A stretch of 41,270 nt of DNA, taken from an uncultured Prevotellaceae bacterium. GTDB lineage: Bacteria > Bacteroidota > Bacteroidia > Bacteroidales > Bacteroidaceae. The notes under the pieces were generated by a model. That model was not told the DNA's origin. It saw only the letters and a program-made list of their open reading frames with translations, and searched no databases. Of the stretch, positions 8,219 through 16,313 are shown in pieces; position 1 is the stretch's first letter, and every line of letters starts with the position of its first letter. The translations under genes and the position numbers were made by a program. The stretch spans positions 1-41,270 of the forward strand of contig CAMVFC010000013.1 in NCBI GenBank assembly GCA_947166655.1, read 5' to 3'.

Positions 8219-10708
8219 TTACTTCGAGATAATGTAAATCAGGGTTGCTAACACACTGACAATGGATGCAGAGCTCGTAGCGACAGACAACCAGCCCTGC
8301 GTCGAGAGGACTTCCTTCTTAGGCTTCGCCGGCACGATGATTTCACAACCAGGCTCGATTTTGGCACCTTTCTTGACCTGGGCTATCATACCATTCTGGT
8401 AGACGACATAGGTCTTACTCTTCTTCGAGCGCTCTGCAAAGCCACCTGCTTGGTTAATATACCATTTATAGTTCTTACCCGGAGTATAAGGAACCGTATT
8501 GGAGGACATCACGTTTCCACTGATACGAACGGTACCGTTGTACTCGGGGATGACCAGACGGTCGCCCTCACGGATGATAATGTCACGACTGCCTCCAGGC
8601 TCAGCAAGCGCTTTGTCAAGTTCAATGCCCACGATATAAGTATTATCCAGCTCCAAGCGGCTAATATCCACAGAGTCACGATCTGACTGGCTCTGCTTTG
8701 CTGATGAAATCACATCCTTTACCCTGGCACGGTCGTCATCGTTCATTTTTCGGTAAAGACGTGCACCATAAGGAAAGGCATCAGCGGTAAGTCCACCAGC
8801 CAGATTAATAAGGTCTGAGAGTCGCATGTTTTTCTTTTCGAGAGTAAAACTTCCCTCAAAGTTCACTTCACCCTCTACGGTCACCTGACGAGGGGTATAG
8901 AAGCCAGGACTCCTGCGAACTTGAACGATGTCATAAGGTTTAAGAATAAAACCTTGCTCACCATCAACGACAAACCCGTCTTTCAGCGAGAAACTGTAAG
9001 TCTCAGAGATGGTGCTACTTGAAGTCGTAGCCTTTGGGTCAATGATACGGCGTGAGACATCAACCCTGGCTGTAGATGCGGCATCCGTAAGGCCACCTGC
9101 CTGCAGGATGAGATCCTCGAGGGTGGTGTTGTCTGCATATTCGTAGACACCAGGAGAGAATACATGTCCCTGAATTGTCAGGGTTCGACTCTTTCGCAGG
9201 TCGGTAACTGTCGGGACGAACAATACATCCTCATTGTGAAGAGGCATATCAGGCACCGTGCCTGCCATGATGCCGTCCAGATTCACAGATATAACCTCCA
9301 ACGAGCGGTCTTCTTTCCTGCGGTGCAGCACAGCACGCGTCGTGAAAGCATCCTCTGTGAGGCCATCGGCATGTTCAATCAATGACCTGACGGAAGTAAC
9401 GCCATCTCCGAGATGGAACATGCCGGGACGGAAAACAGCTCCCTTCACTTCCACCATGTTTTCGTATCTGTCAATGTTGGGATCTACAGTGATATGGTCA
9501 CCATCCTCAAGAGTGAATGATGCTTGTTCAAACTCACCGATGGTGAAGACAGAACTCCGCTCGCCAGCCTTACGCAGAAGACGTACAGACTTCTTATAAG
9601 CATCGCCCGTAAAACCTCCGGCAAATTCAAGAACGGTTGCAACGCTCTCCGACTTGCGCATCTCATAATACATAGGACGTCTGACATTGCCTGACACCTC
9701 TACAAGACAATCATAAGTACCGACCTGAATGACATCGCCCTCGTTCAAACGTATGTCACCGGCAAGACGCCCTTTGAGAATGTATTCATATATGTCAACA
9801 ACCGTGATAGTCCTGCCTCCACGAATAACGCGAATATTTCTGAGTGTACCCAAGGAGTTAATGCCACCAGCCATGTATAAGGCATGGAAAACTGAAGCAA
9901 AGGCCGAAAGACGATAAGTACCAGGCGTTTTCACTTCACCCATGACATTAACCATAATGGTACGTATCTGCCCAAGGGTCATTTTGATTTGGGAACTGGT
10001 ATAGCGTGTCCCTAATTTGCTGCGCAGACGTGCCTGCGCTGCATCTACCGTGAGGCCTGCCATGGCCATCGGGCCATACCCCGGAATGATGATATCACCG
10101 TCTGGAGAGATCGTAAGCTGCAGTGATTTCTGCGATCCGCCGTAGATGTCGACAACGACCTTGTCACCAGGACCGAGTACATAATCCTGCGGCGTAGGCA
10201 AGTTCATGTTGGGTTCGAAAGTAAGAGCTTTTTTGTTAAAGATATCCCGGCCGAAGACTTTCACGCCGCCATCAACAGCCCCCGTTCCCTGCAAGGAATT
10301 GAGCTCGCCCGACATGATATCTTCAACGGCTGTTATATCTTTGGGAATATCGCCCGACGGTGCCACCATACCTGCGTTGAGTTCCTGTTCCGGCTGTTCT
10401 GTCCTCATGCGGCTACCTGCTGAGGAGAGAGCTGCATCGGCAGCGCCAGAAAGGCCACGCTTGCTCAGCTGGCCACCATACTGCTGACGTATACGACGTA
10501 ATTGATCTACTCTCACACCACGCTGAATCAGCGTGGAAACAATCTGCGACTGTGTGCGCCCAGCCTTCATTTCATTCGTAATAAGCTCTACCACCTGATC
10601 ATCAGGTAAACCAGCCTGAGCCATAACAGAAGTAGGCGCCATTGTCAGAAGGACCACAAACGCTGCCTGATACAACGCTTTCAGGGAAAACAGTTTCTTA
10701 AGATTCAT
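8219..10708 (-). CDS. Polysaccharide export outer-membrane protein with six SLBB repeats (Wza-like)
   Basis: An 829-residue secreted protein. A signal peptide covers about residues 1-30 and ends SVMAQAG, with no lipobox cysteine, unlike E. coli Wza. A poly-export domain follows (VLGPGDKVVVDIYG ... TISPDGDIIIPGYG, about residues 175-245). Six SLBB-type repeats come next, recognisable by V.GxVxxPG.y...AGG motifs such as GEVKTPGTYRLS, GAVFRPGMF, GHVFSPGVYEY and GEVNFEGSF. A hydrophobic helix near the C-terminus (VATSSASIVSVLATLIYIIS) resembles the Wza membrane-spanning tail. It forms the outer-membrane channel through which the polymer leaves, and would work with the Wzz encoded just downstream. 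The large SLBB number is common in Bacteroidetes. Confidence 0.92.
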   Translation of the reverse strand: MNLKKLFSLKALYQAAFVVLLTMAPTSVMAQAGLPDDQVVELITNEMKAGRTQSQIVSTLIQRGVRVDQLRRIRQQYGGQLSKRGLSGAADAALSSAGSRMRTEQPEQELNAGMVAPSGDIPKDITAVEDIMSGELNSLQGTGAVDGGVKVFGRDIFNKKALTFEPNMNLPTPQDYVLGPGDKVVVDIYGGSQKSLQLTISPDGDIIIPGYGPMAMAGLTVDAAQARLRSKLGTRYTSSQIKMTLGQIRTIMVNVMGEVKTPGTYRLSAFASVFHALYMAGGINSLGTLRNIRVIRGGRTITVVDIYEYILKGRLAGDIRLNEGDVIQVGTYDCLVEVSGNVRRPMYYEMRKSESVATVLEFAGGFTGDAYKKSVRLLRKAGERSSVFTIGEFEQASFTLEDGDHITVDPNIDRYENMVEVKGAVFRPGMFHLGDGVTSVRSLIEHADGLTEDAFTTRAVLHRRKEDRSLEVISVNLDGIMAGTVPDMPLHNEDVLFVPTVTDLRKSRTLTIQGHVFSPGVYEYADNTTLEDLILQAGGLTDAASTARVDVSRRIIDPKATTSSSTISETYSFSLKDGFVVDGEQGFILKPYDIVQVRRSPGFYTPRQVTVEGEVNFEGSFTLEKKNMRLSDLINLAGGLTADAFPYGARLYRKMNDDDRARVKDVISSAKQSQSDRDSVDISRLELDNTYIVGIELDKALAEPGGSRDIIIREGDRLVIPEYNGTVRISGNVMSSNTVPYTPGKNYKWYINQAGGFAERSKKSKTYVVYQNGMIAQVKKGAKIEPGCEIIVPAKPKKEVLSTQGWLSVATSSASIVSVLATLIYIISK

Positions 10709-10767
10709 ATTATTCTCGACAAATATTATTCTATGTTTTAACTTTTATACTGATAGGTAAACTGAAA

Positions 10768-11319
10768 CTAATCAAAAGGAGATACGATGTTTGCCAACAG
10801 AGGTAAATGTATATCTTTCTCCGAACGAATTGCTTCATCTGTGGGGATGCGCCAATCAATGCCTAAAGAGTCATCAAGGATACTGATGCCACCATCTGCT
10901 TCAGGATGATAAAACTCATCGCATTTATACTGCATGACGACTTTTTCAGAAAGAGCAGCAAAGCCGTGAGCAAACCCTTTTGGAATAAAGAGCTGAAGAT
11001 GGTTTTCTGCCGATAATTCTACTGCAACATGCTGGCCATATGTGGGACTGCTCTTACGAAGATCTACAGCAACATCGAGGACGGAACCGACGACGCAGCG
11101 TACAAGTTTGGACTGCGCATAGGGCGGCCGTTGAAAATGAAGACCACGAATGACACCTCGAGTGGACATGGACTCGTTGTCCTGTACAAAGTGAACGGGG
11201 CCTAATTGAGCTTCGAAGTCACGCTGAGAAAAGCTCTCAAAGAAATAGCCACGAGCGTCTTGAAAGATGCGAGGTTCAATGATATAAACGCCAGAAATAG
11301 CGGTAGAAAGGAATTGCAT
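10768..11319 (-). CDS. rfbC: dTDP-4-dehydrorhamnose 3,5-epimerase
   Basis: A 183-residue cupin that epimerises C3 and C5 of dTDP-4-keto-6-deoxyglucose. Recognisable blocks are IEPRIFQDARGYFFESF, FVQDNESMSTRGVIRGLHFQ, the catalytic-histidine stretch RGLHFQRPP, and IPKGFAHGFAALSE. An in-frame Met seven codons upstream exists, but alignment with the family (MQFLSTAISGVYIIEP) favours the start at 11319. It is the third dTDP-rhamnose enzyme in the set and is followed 59 bp later by the export gene. Confidence 0.95.
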   Translation of the reverse strand: MQFLSTAISGVYIIEPRIFQDARGYFFESFSQRDFEAQLGPVHFVQDNESMSTRGVIRGLHFQRPPYAQSKLVRCVVGSVLDVAVDLRKSSPTYGQHVAVELSAENHLQLFIPKGFAHGFAALSEKVVMQYKCDEFYHPEADGGISILDDSLGIDWRIPTDEAIRSEKDIHLPLLANIVSPFD

Positions 11320-11363
11320 GAAATCTTTAAGTAGAAACAATTATCCACTTGGAATTAAGTATA

Positions 11364-12362
11364 TTAATGTCTTAGGATATTTGCTATACAATGATAAAGA
11401 CTATCCGTCCAGTAAGGGATGCTAAGATGGAATGTCTGCTTAATCTTTGTCTTATCAAGAACCGAATATGCCGGACGTTTCACAGGACTTGGAAACTCGT
11501 CGCTGTGGCATGGTTGTATGTCACAAGAGAGGTGACCTGACTGCTGAGCAATGACTTTCGTAAAATCATACCATGAACAGACTCCCTCATTACTATAATG
11601 ATAGATACCACCGTAGGGCCATTCACTTGAACCTTTAGAGGACATCGATGGCACGGTATTCATATAATCAGCAATAATAGCAAGGATAGCAGATGCTAAG
11701 TCACGCGCATAAGTTGGTGTGCCCGTCTGGTCGAAAACGACGCTAAGAGAAGGCTTGCTTGCTGTGAGAGCGAGCATCGTACGCAGGAAATTACGTCCAA
11801 ACTCGCTATACAGCCAGGCTGTACGTAGGATGATATACTGACATCCTATATTTTGAATTGCCTGCTCACCATGGAGCTTGGTCAGACCGTAAACACCCGT
11901 AGGTGTTCCTGTCTGTTCCTCACGACAAGGAGTATTGTATGGATCTCCACCGAAGACATAGTCTGTTGAAATATGAACCAGAAGACCTCCAACCTCTTTC
12001 ATGACAAGGGCCAGGTTAGCAGGCGCCTTGGCATTTAGCAACTCTGCTCGCTCTGAATCGCCTTCTGCGGCATCGACATTCGTATAAGCAGCACAATTGA
12101 TGATGATATCAATCTTCTCTTTTTGTACAAAAGCACGAACGGCTTCAAGATCAGTAATATCCAGATGGCAGGTAGAAGTGTCGACGACGGACGTAGCCAA
12201 ACGTCGAAGAGTACTTAGGCTTTCTTCTGACGCCTCTGTGACGTCAGCAAAGAAAAACCGAGATCCACCATTCTGAAGACACACAGGCAACGTTGACGCA
12301 GCGGCGAGGAGACGCAGCTCATTACCAAGTTGTCCGTTTGCACCTGTGACAAGGATATTCAT
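11364..12362 (-). CDS. rfbD: dTDP-4-dehydrorhamnose reductase
   Basis: A 332-residue extended SDR making dTDP-L-rhamnose with NAD(P)H. The cofactor motif is GANGQLGNE at the N-terminus. HISTDYVFGG and the catalytic YGLTKLHGEQ (Tyr-x3-Lys) follow. The protein is some 30-40 residues longer than E. coli RfbD because of an insertion after the first helix (LQNGGSRFFFADVTEASEE), as often found in Bacteroidetes. It lies 55 bp after rfbB and 44 bp before rfbC. Confidence 0.95.
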   Translation of the reverse strand: MNILVTGANGQLGNELRLLAAASTLPVCLQNGGSRFFFADVTEASEESLSTLRRLATSVVDTSTCHLDITDLEAVRAFVQKEKIDIIINCAAYTNVDAAEGDSERAELLNAKAPANLALVMKEVGGLLVHISTDYVFGGDPYNTPCREEQTGTPTGVYGLTKLHGEQAIQNIGCQYIILRTAWLYSEFGRNFLRTMLALTASKPSLSVVFDQTGTPTYARDLASAILAIIADYMNTVPSMSSKGSSEWPYGGIYHYSNEGVCSWYDFTKVIAQQSGHLSCDIQPCHSDEFPSPVKRPAYSVLDKTKIKQTFHLSIPYWTDSLYHCIANILRH

Positions 12363-12417
12363 GATTTATACGAAAAACAGAAAGCGTGGACTAGCAGAAG
12401 AAAGGCACGGCAAGAGG

Positions 12418-13545
12418 TTAACGATTCTTATACATATCATCGTAGTAACGCTGATAATCGCCAGAAGTGACATTGTCCATCCAAGCTTGATTATCAAGAT
12501 ACCAACGGACGGTTTTCTCAATACCCTCTTCAAACTGCAGAGAAGGCTCCCAACCTAATTCACGCTGCAACTTACGACTGTCAATGGCATAACGCAGGTC
12601 ATGCCCTGCGCGGTCTGTAACGTAAGTGATAAGGTCCATATCAGCACCTTCTGGCCGACCTAGAATGCGATCGACTGTCTTAATGAGGACTTTGATGATA
12701 TCGATGTTCTTCCACTCATTGAAGCCACCAATGTTGTAGGTCTCTGCGACCTTACCTTCATGGAAGATAAGATCGATAGCACGAGCATGATCTTCAACAT
12801 ATAGCCAGTCACGTACGTTCTCACCCTTACCATACACAGGAAGAGGCTTACGATGGCGTATGTTATTGATGAAGAGCGGAATCAGTTTCTCGGGGAACTG
12901 ATAAGGGCCATAGTTATTGGAGCAGTTAGTGACGATGGTAGGCAGTCCATAAGTGTCATGGAAAGCACGAACGAAATGGTCGCTGCTGGCTTTTGAAGCA
13001 CTATAAGGGCTATGCGGCTGGTACTTCAGGTCCTCTGTAAAGAAGGCATCGCCATAAGCCGGGTGGGAATCTGCAGATGCCTTGGTCGTGAAAGGAGCAG
13101 GAATGCCCTCGGGGTTTGTCATCTCAAGAGCTCCATATACCTCGTCTGTGGAGATATGGTAAAAGCGCTTCCCCTGGAACTTCTCGGGCAGACTTTCCCA
13201 ATATAGTTTAGCCGCCTGAAGCAAGGAGAGAGTACCCATCACGTTGGTACGGGCAAAAGTAAAAGGATCCTTAATGCTACGATCCACATGGCTCTCTGCT
13301 GCCAAGTGAATGATACCATTGATATGGTGCTGAGAGAGAACGGACTGAACTGTCTCGAAATCGCAGATATCAGCACGGACAAAGGTATAGTTGGGTCGGT
13401 CCTCGATGTCACTTAAGTTAGCAAGATTGCCAGCATAGGTGAGTTTATCGAGGTTCACTATATGATAATCTGGAAATTTATTAACGAAAAGGCGAACAAC
13501 ATGACTACCAATGAAGCCAGCCCCACCAGTGATAAGAATATTCAT
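12418..13545 (-). CDS. rfbB: dTDP-glucose 4,6-dehydratase
   Basis: A 375-residue extended SDR converting dTDP-glucose to dTDP-4-keto-6-deoxyglucose. GGAGFIGSHV binds NAD+. HLAAESHVDRSI, HISTDEVYG and YSASKASSDH (catalytic Tyr-x3-Lys) are the family motifs, and NCSNNYGPYQFPEKLIP completes the active site. An insertion after DEVYGALE (containing AYGDAFFTEDLKY) is seen in many Bacteroidetes versions. It starts 13 bp after the rfbA stop. Confidence 0.96.
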   Translation of the reverse strand: MNILITGGAGFIGSHVVRLFVNKFPDYHIVNLDKLTYAGNLANLSDIEDRPNYTFVRADICDFETVQSVLSQHHINGIIHLAAESHVDRSIKDPFTFARTNVMGTLSLLQAAKLYWESLPEKFQGKRFYHISTDEVYGALEMTNPEGIPAPFTTKASADSHPAYGDAFFTEDLKYQPHSPYSASKASSDHFVRAFHDTYGLPTIVTNCSNNYGPYQFPEKLIPLFINNIRHRKPLPVYGKGENVRDWLYVEDHARAIDLIFHEGKVAETYNIGGFNEWKNIDIIKVLIKTVDRILGRPEGADMDLITYVTDRAGHDLRYAIDSRKLQRELGWEPSLQFEEGIEKTVRWYLDNQAWMDNVTSGDYQRYYDDMYKNR

Positions 13546-13558
13546 AAAGGAAAAGAGA

Positions 13559-14473
13559 TTAACGGTTAAAGAGAGAGGTTGAGGTCACGTCTTCTTTCAT
13601 CTCCTCAATAACCTTGAGAAGATACTGGCCATACTGGTTTTTAATCATTGGCTGAGCCAACTGACGCATCCGTTCTTCGGAGATCCAACCGCGGCGGTAG
13701 GCGATGCCTTCCAGACACGCGATTTTCAGACCTTGACGTTTTTCAATAACCTCGACAAAGGTGGATGCTTCCGAGAGCGAGTCATGGGTACCTGTATCAA
13801 GCCATGCAAAACCTCGTCCTAAGAGTTGTATCTTGAGTTCGCCATCAGAGAGGAAGCGCTGATTGACCGTGGTTATTTCCAGTTCACCACGGGCAGACGG
13901 CTTGATGCTCTTTGCTACAGAAACGACCTTATTGGGATAGAAGTACAAGCCCACAACAGCATAATTACTCTTGGGTTTTTCTGGCTTTTCTTCTATACTG
14001 AGACAGTTGCCTTCGCGATCGAACTCGGCAACGCCATAACGTTCAGGGTCATTGACCCAATAGCCAAAGACAGTAGCCTTTTGGTTCTGCTCAGCATCCT
14101 GCACAGCCTTCTTCAGCATCCCGGTGAAACCGGAGCCATGGAAAATATTGTCGCCAAGAACCAAGCATGCTGCATCGTCTCCGATGAACTTTTCACCTAT
14201 GATAAAAGCTTGTGCAAGCCCATCGGGTGAAGGCTGTTCGGCATACTCAAAGTGAACGCCATAGTCTGACCCATCGCCTAAGAGGCGGCGAAACCCTGGA
14301 AGATCTTGAGGCGTAGATATGATAAGGATGTCACGGATTCCGGCAAGCATCAAAACAGAGATGGGATAATAAACCATCGGCTTATCATAAATGGGAAGCA
14401 ACTGCTTACTCACTCCTTTGGTGATTGGGTAGAGGCGTGTACCACTGCCTCCAGCCAGAACAATACCTTTCAT
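13559..14473 (-). CDS. rfbA: Glucose-1-phosphate thymidylyltransferase
   Basis: A 304-residue nucleotidyltransferase that makes dTDP-glucose, the entry to dTDP-L-rhamnose. The pyrophosphorylase signature [20 protein letters not shown] and the metal-binding [10 protein letters not shown] are intact, and [12 protein letters not shown] is typical. It starts 6 bp after the antiterminator gene, so it is the first biosynthetic gene of the operon. Confidence 0.96.
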   Translation of the reverse strand: MKGIVLAGGSGTRLYPITKGVSKQLLPIYDKPMVYYPISVLMLAGIRDILIISTPQDLPGFRRLLGDGSDYGVHFEYAEQPSPDGLAQAFIIGEKFIGDDAACLVLGDNIFHGSGFTGMLKKAVQDAEQNQKATVFGYWVNDPERYGVAEFDREGNCLSIEEKPEKPKSNYAVVGLYFYPNKVVSVAKSIKPSARGELEITTVNQRFLSDGELKIQLLGRGFAWLDTGTHDSLSEASTFVEVIEKRQGLKIACLEGIAYRRGWISEERMRQLAQPMIKNQYGQYLLKVIEEMKEDVTSTSLFNR

Positions 14474-14479
14474 ACGCTT

Positions 14480-15019
14480 CTATTTAATGAGTTGAATGAG
14501 GTTACGGTCCACAAGGGTCATCACAGAGATAATTCCCGGGATAGAGATCACCAATCGTTTATCTCTCAAGCCCTTGACCTTGACAAGTTCGCCTTCCACG
14601 CCTGAAAGTGGGCCACCATGAATCCGGATTCGCTGCCCTCTTGACAATTCGACCTCATCTGGCCGAAACAGACGAGACTCTTGTTCTTTTTGCGTTGCCA
14701 CGCGAATAAAGTCTTCCATCTCCTTGTCAGCCACTTTCATTGTGCTGTGGGAATCTGAGGACTTAAGGACTTTGGTGAAGAGCAAACCAGGCGTCTGCTG
14801 TTTGAAAGAATAAAGAGATGCATAGTCAGAATGTACGAAAAGGTACACGCTGACAGCAGGCACAACTTCAACGCGAGTCTTCTCGCGTATTTTTCTGGTT
14901 CTTATCCTTTTAGGAAGAAAACATTCGAATTTATTGGCCTGGAGTATAGCTTCCATCTTGAGCTCATTGGTCAATGAGCGCATGACGAACCAATGGCGGT
15001 TTTGATCTTCTGTTGGCAA
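14480..15019 (-). CDS. UpxY-like transcription antiterminator (NusG paralogue)
   Basis: A 179-residue NusG-family protein. The NGN domain covers about residues 8-110 (HWFVMRSLTNELKMEAILQ, then YLFVHSDY). A C-terminal KOW motif is at about 125-155 (SRGQRIRIHGGPLSGVEGEL). In Bacteroides, UpxY proteins head capsule operons and prevent early termination within the operon's own leader. The gene's position, first in a 13-gene polysaccharide operon behind a long leader, agrees with that role. No UpxZ-like gene follows; rfbA begins 6 bp later. Specificity for its own leader is inferred from the family. Confidence 0.9.
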   Translation of the reverse strand: MPTEDQNRHWFVMRSLTNELKMEAILQANKFECFLPKRIRTRKIREKTRVEVVPAVSVYLFVHSDYASLYSFKQQTPGLLFTKVLKSSDSHSTMKVADKEMEDFIRVATQKEQESRLFRPDEVELSRGQRIRIHGGPLSGVEGELVKVKGLRDKRLVISIPGIISVMTLVDRNLIQLIK

Positions 15020-15239
15020 ACTTGGGAAGGGTTATAAATGCGTCAGAAGCATTCCAACGGAACCCCCATTATAGACTTAAACCAAAGGTTATCAATCTGT
15101 AACGAGGTTTACAACTTATCTATTCACTTCTATAACACTTGGCTTTGAGTCGCATGGGTGAAGACTAGTATGAATCCTCAGCAGCGGCTGTCCGCCATCG
15201 GGGAACGAGCCCTTAAATGTGTCTATTAGTCCATTAAGA
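15020..15239 (-). promoter_or_regulatory. Long 5' leader of the polysaccharide operon
   Basis: The predicted transcript starts near 15239 and the first start codon is at 15019, giving about 220 nt of untranslated leader against roughly 20-50 nt for most other genes here. It contains a GC-rich hairpin (GCGG-ACAG-CCGC, 15184-15195, extendable by a G-U pair) and a weaker TGTAA/TTACA hairpin at 15098-15113. By analogy with Bacteroides capsule operons this is the likely site of UpxY action, but no factor binding site can be read directly. Confidence 0.55.
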
Positions 15240-15243
15240 CGCG

Positions 15244-15251
15244 CAAAGGTA
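15244..15251 (-). promoter_or_regulatory. Promoter -7 element of the upxY-rfb operon
   Basis: TACCTTTG on the minus strand matches the Bacteroidetes -7 consensus TAnnTTTG. A convincing -33 TTTG is not visible at the expected distance. The AT-rich stretch 15252-15486 upstream shows no gene and no obvious inverted repeats. Confidence 0.6.
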
Positions 15252-15486
15252 GTCATTAAACGGTGATTTCATAGGTATTCTCATGTTAAATATTCTTAAT
15301 GCGCATCTTCGTTATACTTTTTCGCAATTTTATTTGCTTGTTCCGAAAGAATTACTAAAGGATATTTAAGTAACTTGTAGCATAAACAGAGAACAGATTT
15401 TCCGATGACTATCTAATACCGCATAAGATATTCTGACGAGGAGAAAGACCGCCTCCATGGACAATAAGCAGGGACGGATTTGTAAA

Positions 15487-15518
15487 GCGGTATCGAGCGC
15501 AAAAACGCTCGATACCGC
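15487..15518 (-). terminator. Hairpin terminator after the rubrerythrin gene
   Basis: A perfect 13-bp inverted repeat (GCGGTATCGAGCG and its complement) with a 6-nt loop lies 40 bp past the rubrerythrin stop. The U-tract on the minus strand is short (TTTACA). It separates the rubrerythrin transcript from the polysaccharide promoter. Confidence 0.75.
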
Positions 15519-15558
15519 CCTATGTAATCACTTAAGATGATATTAGCATCATCGCTCT

Positions 15559-16107
15559 TTATCCGAAATAACGTTTGTAGAGACCTTCAAAGCCCCGGCC
15601 ATGGCGGGCCTCATCCTTAGCCATCTCATGAACCGTGTCGTGAATAGCATCGAGATCGAGCGCTTTGGCTTTCTTGGCGATTGCCATTTTGCCGGCGCAA
15701 GCTCCGCACTCGGCTTCCATACGCTTTTTAAGATTGGTCTTTGTATCCCAGACACACTCACCCAGCAATTCAGCAAAACGGCTGGCATGATCGGCCTCTT
15801 CAAAAGCATAACGGCGGAAAGCTTCTGCAATCTCAGGGTAGCCCTCGCGGTCTGCCTGACGTCCCATGGCAAGATACATTCCGACCTCTGAGCATTCACC
15901 CTCAAAATTGGAACGCAGACCTGCAAGGATTTCAGGATCAACATCTTTAGCAACACCTACGACGTGCTCTGTTACATAGCTTAGCCCTTCGTCCTCTTTC
16001 AGTTCCTTGAACTTGCTGGCAGGTGCCTTGCACTGAGGACAACGCTCTGGGGGTTCGGGACCTTCATGGATATAACCACATACGGTGCAAACAAACTTCT
16101 TAGTCAT
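15559..16107 (-). CDS. Reverse rubrerythrin (N-terminal rubredoxin domain)
   Basis: A 182-residue cytosolic iron protein that reduces peroxide (and possibly O2) in anaerobes. The rubredoxin-like Fe(Cys)4 site is at the N-terminus (C7-x2-C10, C23-x2-C26), opposite to classical rubrerythrin. The di-iron four-helix domain follows, with ExxH ligand pairs E104/H107 (FEEADHA) and E166/H169 (DEARH) and further glutamates around residues 69-74 and 161. A CGAC pair (C134, C137) adds extra cysteines in the middle of the di-iron domain. It appears monocistronic, with its own hairpin terminator. A palindrome in its upstream region may be an operator. Confidence 0.93.
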   Translation of the reverse strand: MTKKFVCTVCGYIHEGPEPPERCPQCKAPASKFKELKEDEGLSYVTEHVVGVAKDVDPEILAGLRSNFEGECSEVGMYLAMGRQADREGYPEIAEAFRRYAFEEADHASRFAELLGECVWDTKTNLKKRMEAECGACAGKMAIAKKAKALDLDAIHDTVHEMAKDEARHGRGFEGLYKRYFG

Positions 16108-16155
16108 CGTTTCAAAATGTTTAATGGTTAAAGGTTGATATATTTATTAAATAGG

Positions 16156-16173
16156 TACACGCGTGCGCGTGTA
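16156..16173. promoter_or_regulatory. 18-bp palindrome upstream of rubrerythrin
   Basis: TACACGCG-TG-CGCGTGTA has 8-bp perfect arms around a 2-bp centre and lies 49-66 bp upstream of the rubrerythrin start, in otherwise AT-rich DNA. It would fall just downstream of the likely transcription start, which suits a repressor operator or an RNA stem in the leader. The regulator is unknown. Confidence 0.5.
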
Positions 16174-16196
16174 GGCAAAGTTTCTTTCCACAGGTA

Positions 16197-16204
16197 CAAA
16201 GTAA
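16197..16204 (-). promoter_or_regulatory. Possible -7 element of rubrerythrin
   Basis: TTACTTTG on the minus strand differs from TAnnTTTG at one position. It is the best candidate between the two divergent genes. The match is weak. Confidence 0.3.
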
Positions 16205-16277
16205 CGAAGAAATCAGCGTTTACGCAAGTAAATGCGAGAAAAAAGTAAAAAAAAGGCGAGATTTGACGGAAAGTATG

Positions 16278-16285
16278 TACCTTTG
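16278..16285 (+). promoter_or_regulatory. -7 promoter element of nadE
   Basis: TACCTTTG, a full match to TAnnTTTG, predicts a start near 16290, about 24 nt before the nadE ATG. There is no clear -33 box. Confidence 0.65.
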
Positions 16286-16313
16286 CACCGCATAACAAAG
16301 CATAGCTACACGT

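Noticed and set aside
15244-15340. Invertible (phase-variable) capsule promoter as in Bacteroides fragilis
   Set aside because: I looked for inverted repeats flanking the -7 box and found none, and no invertase gene lies nearby.
15252-15486. tRNA or small RNA gene in the AT-rich gap
   Set aside because: No cloverleaf, no T-loop consensus and no independent terminator apart from the rubrerythrin hairpin.
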